Positions 6,344 to 9,372 of a DNA stretch of 9,372 bases are shown here, piece after piece (within the stretch, counting starts at the first letter, position 1; the number at the start of each line of letters is the position of its first letter). A model generated the notes under the pieces. It was not told the origin of the DNA. It worked only from the letters and a program-made list of their open reading frames with translations, and did no database searches. Made by a program: the position numbers and the translations under genes. Origin of the DNA: UBA8522 sp035528895 (GTDB lineage Bacteria > Acidobacteriota > Aminicenantia > Aminicenantales > UBA8522); assembly GCA_035528895.1 (NCBI GenBank), contig DATKXS010000068.1, forward strand, positions 1-9,372. Direction: 5' to 3'.

Positions 6344-6369
6344 AGGTGCGTCAAGCGCACCTCCGGAGG
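6344..6369 (+). promoter_or_regulatory. Leader hairpin next to the Shine-Dalgarno site of the phosphofructokinase gene
   Basis: AGGTGCG (6344-6350) and CGCACCT (6356-6362) form a perfect 7-bp stem around the loop TCAAG. Two nt later comes the ribosome binding site GGAGG (6365-6369), 7 nt before ATG at 6377. The descending strand of the stem runs into CCTCCGGAGG (6360-6369), so CCTCC could in principle mask the GGAGG in another fold. A control role is possible but is not demonstrated. Confidence 0.45.
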
Positions 6370-6376
6370 CCATCGA

Positions 6377-7468
6377 ATGAAAAGAAAGAACCGGATCGCC
6401 ATCCTGACCGGCGGAGGGGATTGTCCCGGGATCAACGCGGTAATCCGCGCCGTGGCCAAGAAAGCCATACTGGAACACGGGATGGAAGTGATCGGCGTCG
6501 AGGACGGCTACGAAGGCCTCATCCACCGCCGCCACCGCCCCCTCCACTATGACGACGTCTCGGGGATCCTCACCCTCGGAGGGACGATTCTCGGCGCCTC
6601 CAAAAATTCCAATCCCTATCGGTATGGCGTCCAGGAGGGAAAGACCATTATCCTCAAGGACGTCTCCAGGAAGGCCATCCGGACCGCCAAGGAGCTGGAC
6701 ATCGACGCCCTCGTCTGCATCGGTGGGGACGGAACGCAGGGGATCGCCTTTCGACTGTACCAAGATGGCCTCCCCGTCGTCGGCGTTCCCAAGACGATCG
6801 ACAACGACCTCCGGGGAACGGACATCACCTTCGGGTTCGACACTGCAGTGTCCATCGCCGCGGAGGCCGTTGACCGGGTCCATTCGACGGCCGACGCCCA
6901 CCGCCGCATCATGATCGTCGAGGTCATGGGCCACTATGCCGGCTGGATCGCCCTCTACGCCGGGGTGGCCGGCGGGGGCGACATCATCCTCATCCCGGAG
7001 ATCCCCTATACGGTCGGAGCTGTCGCCGCCAAGGTCCGGGAAAGGCACCGCCAGGGCCGGCGCTTCAGCATCGTGGTCGTCGCCGAAGGCGCCAAGCCCA
7101 AGGGCGGGGACGTCGTCATCAGGAAAATCGACAAGAAAAGCGCCGACCCCGTCCGGCTGGGCGGGATCGGGTTCGTCCTCCAGGAGGCGCTCGAGCGGAC
7201 GACCGCTATTGAATCGCGGACCGTCGTCCTTGGCCACCTCCAGCGGGGCGGCTCACCGACAGCCTCCGACCGCATCCTGGCCACGCAGCTCGGCGCTAAG
7301 GCGGTCGACCTGATCATTCTTGGAGAGTTCGGCCGGATGACGGCCGTTCAAGGCGGGGAGATTACCTCAGTACCCTTGCAGGTCGCCTCCGGCGGGCCGA
7401 GGACGGTTCCCCTCGATCATCCTCTTATCGCCGCCGCACGTTCGATCGGGACGAGCTTCGGGGACTAA
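6377..7468 (+). CDS. pfkA: 6-phosphofructokinase, PFK family with Gly/Lys donor-site pair
   Basis: The 363-residue enzyme phosphorylates fructose 6-phosphate to fructose 1,6-bisphosphate in glycolysis in the cytosol. Family motifs are complete: TGGGDCPG (11-18), GGDGT (116-120), PKTIDND (138-144) with catalytic Asp142, VEVMGHYAGW (181-190) and LGHLQRGGSP (285-294). Gly119 corresponds to E. coli Gly104 and Lys139 to E. coli Gly124. Lys at the second site is typical of pyrophosphate-using and mixed-group enzymes, whereas Gly at the first favours ATP, as in the actinomycete ATP-dependent enzymes. ATP is thus the likelier donor, but pyrophosphate is not excluded. The start at 6377 follows GGAGG at ideal spacing; the frame is open to 6278, but those 33 residues fall in the repeat and promoter. 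It is the only plus-strand gene and ends 14 nt before the convergent kinase gene. Confidence 0.94.
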   Translation: MKRKNRIAILTGGGDCPGINAVIRAVAKKAILEHGMEVIGVEDGYEGLIHRRHRPLHYDDVSGILTLGGTILGASKNSNPYRYGVQEGKTIILKDVSRKAIRTAKELDIDALVCIGGDGTQGIAFRLYQDGLPVVGVPKTIDNDLRGTDITFGFDTAVSIAAEAVDRVHSTADAHRRIMIVEVMGHYAGWIALYAGVAGGGDIILIPEIPYTVGAVAAKVRERHRQGRRFSIVVVAEGAKPKGGDVVIRKIDKKSADPVRLGGIGFVLQEALERTTAIESRTVVLGHLQRGGSPTASDRILATQLGAKAVDLIILGEFGRMTAVQGGEITSVPLQVASGGPRTVPLDHPLIAAARSIGTSFGD

Positions 7469-7482
7469 AAAATGGGGGACGA

Positions 7483-9372
7483 TCAGCGCAGGTTCATCTT
7501 CTCGAGCCAGTCATCGAACCGGGGGTCGTCGCGGAGCTGGTCGAGCAGCGGATCTAATTTCAGAAAGACCTGCTCGGCTTCCCTGGCCGCATAGGACATC
7601 TCCAGGTATTCGAAAGCTCTCTCCTTATCGCCTAAGGCGGCGCTGGTCACGGACATGTAATAATAGGGCACATATGTCTGTTTCGACCGCTGGACCAGGG
7701 CTTCGAGCTCGGCCTCGGCCTTTGACGGCTTCCCGGTGGCCGCGTAAACGCAGGCCTTCCCGACGGAACCGAGGTTGATCCCGCCGGGGAGTTTCTCCGC
7801 GTCTTCGAATTCCTTGAGCGCTTTCTTGGGCGAGCCCGTCTGTAGGTAGGCCATTCCGAGATAATAATAAACCCAGCTCACGCTCCTGTCCGCTTTTTTG
7901 ATCTCGCGCCAAATTTTGATCGCCTGGTCGTACCGCCGGGTATAATAATAAAGCGAGGCGATCGACGCCTGGATGGGAAGGGACTTGGGGTCAAGCTCCT
8001 GCGCTTTTTCGAACTTGGCCAGGGCATCGTCGAAACGTCCGAGATTGGTCAGGAGGGAGCCGTAGTACTGATAGGCCGTGGCGTAGTTGGGATTGAGGCC
8101 GATGGCCCAGTTGAAATCGATCTCCGCGTCCATCCAGTTCCAATCGTAGCTGTATTTGACGAAAGCCAGGGCGATATATCCCTCGGCCAGAGCATCGTCC
8201 ATCTCGAGCGCCTTCTCCGCCGCCTCCTTGGCCTTGGGAAAAACATCCTTGGGAGGGGCGAATCCCAGACGTCCCATAAAACCGTAGGCATCGGCGATGC
8301 CGGCGTAGGCCAGGGCAAAATTCGGGTCCCTGGCGATGGCCTCCTCGTAGAGCTCGATCGATCGTCTGAGGGCCGCTTCCGTCCGCTTGTTCCATTCGAT
8401 ACGGCCCTGCAGGTAAAAGTTATAGGCGTCGGGATCCTGGGTGTACCGTTTGACGAGCATATAATCCTGGCCGGCGACAAGTTCGATGCGCAGGGCATTG
8501 ACCACCGCCCGGGAGATTTCGTCCTGGACGGAGAAGATGCTCTCCACCTTGCGGTCGAATGTCTCCCCCCAGAGGTTCGAGCCGTCCGCCACCCGCGTCA
8601 ACTTGACGTTGACCCGGAGATTTTCCTTCTCCCTCTGGATGCTCCCTTCCAAAATATTCTCGACGCCCAGGTCCTTCCCGATCTCCCGGATATCCTTGTT
8701 GGCCCCCCGGAAGCGCATCACCGACTGGCGGGAGATCACCTTGAGCTGCCCCAAGGAGGAGAGCTTGGTGATCAGGTCGTCGGTGATCCCGATCGAAAGG
8801 ACCGCCTGGTCCTGGAGCGGGCTCAGGTCCTCGAACGGCAGGACAGCCAGCGAGTTCTTGTAAGCCGAGGCCGTGAGGCCGCCGGGGCTCGCCGGTGTTT
8901 TGTTTTTTCCCCGGCCCTCCATCAGGAGGTAACCGATTGCGGCCAGCGCCAGGATAGTAGCAACAGCGATGACCGGCCTCCAGGATTTCCTTAATCCGGT
9001 CCGATAGGTTTTCGTGGGCTCAGCCGTCGCACCGCGCGTTTTTGGTAATTCTCGTTCAATTGCCGTGAGGCCGCCGGCAACCTCTTCAGCTGACTGATAT
9101 CTCGCTTCCTTGTCTTTCTCCAGGCACCGGAGGATGAGCCGGCTCAGGCCTTCCGGCACCTGGGGATTGGCCTCCCGCGGATCGCGCGGCTTTTCCGTCT
9201 TGTGCTTGGCGGCCACGACTAGAGGAGTTTCCCCCTCGAAGGGCGGCTCACCGGTGACCATCTCGAATAAGACCGCTCCCAGGGCGTAAATGTCCGAGCG
9301 CTGGTCCGCTTCCTTGCCTTCGAGCTGCTCCGGCGACATGTAGTCGGGCGTACCCAGGATGACGCCGGCCTC
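7483..9372 (-). CDS. Membrane Ser/Thr protein kinase with TolB-like and TPR domains, 5' end cut by window edge
   Basis: The visible 629 residues are the C-terminal part of a larger protein whose start lies beyond the right edge. They begin in the activation segment (GTPDYMSPEQ, residues 7-16), then the C-lobe with DQRSDIYALGAVLFEMVTGEPPF (23-45) and the late conserved Arg in EARYQSAEEV (about 91). A single membrane helix follows at about 133-151 (PVIAVATILALAAIGYLLM). Next is a TolB/FlgO-like domain from about 175 (LAVLPFEDLS...IGITDDLITKLS...SVMRF) to about 300, then TPR-type repeats from about 320 to near the end. The layout is that of PknB-type sensor kinases with a cytosolic kinase and an outside module that binds proteins or ligands. 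The N-lobe, ATP-binding loop and catalytic HRD Asp are outside the window, so activity cannot be judged. No terminator separates it from the convergent phosphofructokinase gene. Confidence 0.92.
   Translation of the reverse strand, partial: EAGVILGTPDYMSPEQLEGKEADQRSDIYALGAVLFEMVTGEPPFEGETPLVVAAKHKTEKPRDPREANPQVPEGLSRLILRCLEKDKEARYQSAEEVAGGLTAIERELPKTRGATAEPTKTYRTGLRKSWRPVIAVATILALAAIGYLLMEGRGKNKTPASPGGLTASAYKNSLAVLPFEDLSPLQDQAVLSIGITDDLITKLSSLGQLKVISRQSVMRFRGANKDIREIGKDLGVENILEGSIQREKENLRVNVKLTRVADGSNLWGETFDRKVESIFSVQDEISRAVVNALRIELVAGQDYMLVKRYTQDPDAYNFYLQGRIEWNKRTEAALRRSIELYEEAIARDPNFALAYAGIADAYGFMGRLGFAPPKDVFPKAKEAAEKALEMDDALAEGYIALAFVKYSYDWNWMDAEIDFNWAIGLNPNYATAYQYYGSLLTNLGRFDDALAKFEKAQELDPKSLPIQASIASLYYYTRRYDQAIKIWREIKKADRSVSWVYYYLGMAYLQTGSPKKALKEFEDAEKLPGGINLGSVGKACVYAATGKPSKAEAELEALVQRSKQTYVPYYYMSVTSAALGDKERAFEYLEMSYAAREAEQVFLKLDPLLDQLRDDPRFDDWLEKMNLR

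Noticed and set aside
6278..6376. 33-residue N-terminal extension of the phosphofructokinase
   Set aside because: It begins inside the repeat, precedes the predicted promoter and has no family similarity; the ATG at 6377 has an ideal ribosome binding site and puts the TGGGDCPG motif at the normal distance.
6209..7237. Long open frame on the minus strand opposite the phosphofructokinase
   Set aside because: It is rich in Asp/Gly/Pro with no recognisable domain, as expected from the antisense of a GC-rich gene, and the plus-strand frame carries a complete enzyme.
7469..7482. GGGGGACGATC in the 14-nt gap between the convergent genes, as a repeat remnant or terminator
   Set aside because: It matches only seven bases of the repeat core and forms no stem followed by a T-run in either direction.

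Overview
The window is GC-rich bacterial DNA. No rRNA or tRNA is present, so the organism cannot be named from it. The Ser/Thr kinase–TolB-like–TPR architecture, the short IS200/REP-type hairpin repeats and the HerA-like ATPase suggest an Acidobacteriota- or Aminicenantes-like lineage; this is inference from gene style only.

Layout, left to right. (1) 1-1225, minus: the N-terminal 408 residues of a HerA-like P-loop ATPase, cut by the left edge, with its promoter at about 1306-1336. (2) 1343-1480: a repeat element with arms based on GGGGACGTTCCCC. (3) 1496-1693, minus: a 65-residue hydrophobic protein. (4) 1823-6163, minus: three genes in a row. In transcription order they are a Tat-exported DUF362 protein with a C-terminal BACON-like domain, a second DUF362 protein without a signal peptide but with four conserved-looking cysteines, and an aldehyde dehydrogenase with a basic/hydrophobic C-terminal extension. 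The last two are only 4 nt apart. (5) 6164-6376: a divergent regulatory region holding a promoter for each direction, a compact copy of the repeat, and a leader hairpin next to the ribosome binding site of the plus-strand gene. (6) 6377-7468, plus: a phosphofructokinase. (7) 7483-9372, minus: the C-terminal part of a membrane-anchored Ser/Thr protein kinase with a TolB/FlgO-like domain and TPR repeats, cut by the right edge and convergent with the phosphofructokinase gene.

The most unusual block is the DUF362–DUF362–aldehyde dehydrogenase cluster. DUF362 proteins have no settled function. The cytosolic member here appears to lack about 120 residues from the middle of the domain compared with its neighbour, and both it and the dehydrogenase end in tails that could sit on the membrane. 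An aldehyde-oxidising, Fe-S-linked module at the membrane is a reasonable hypothesis but is not shown by the sequence. The two repeat copies each lie within a few bases of the -35 box of a gene transcribed away from them.
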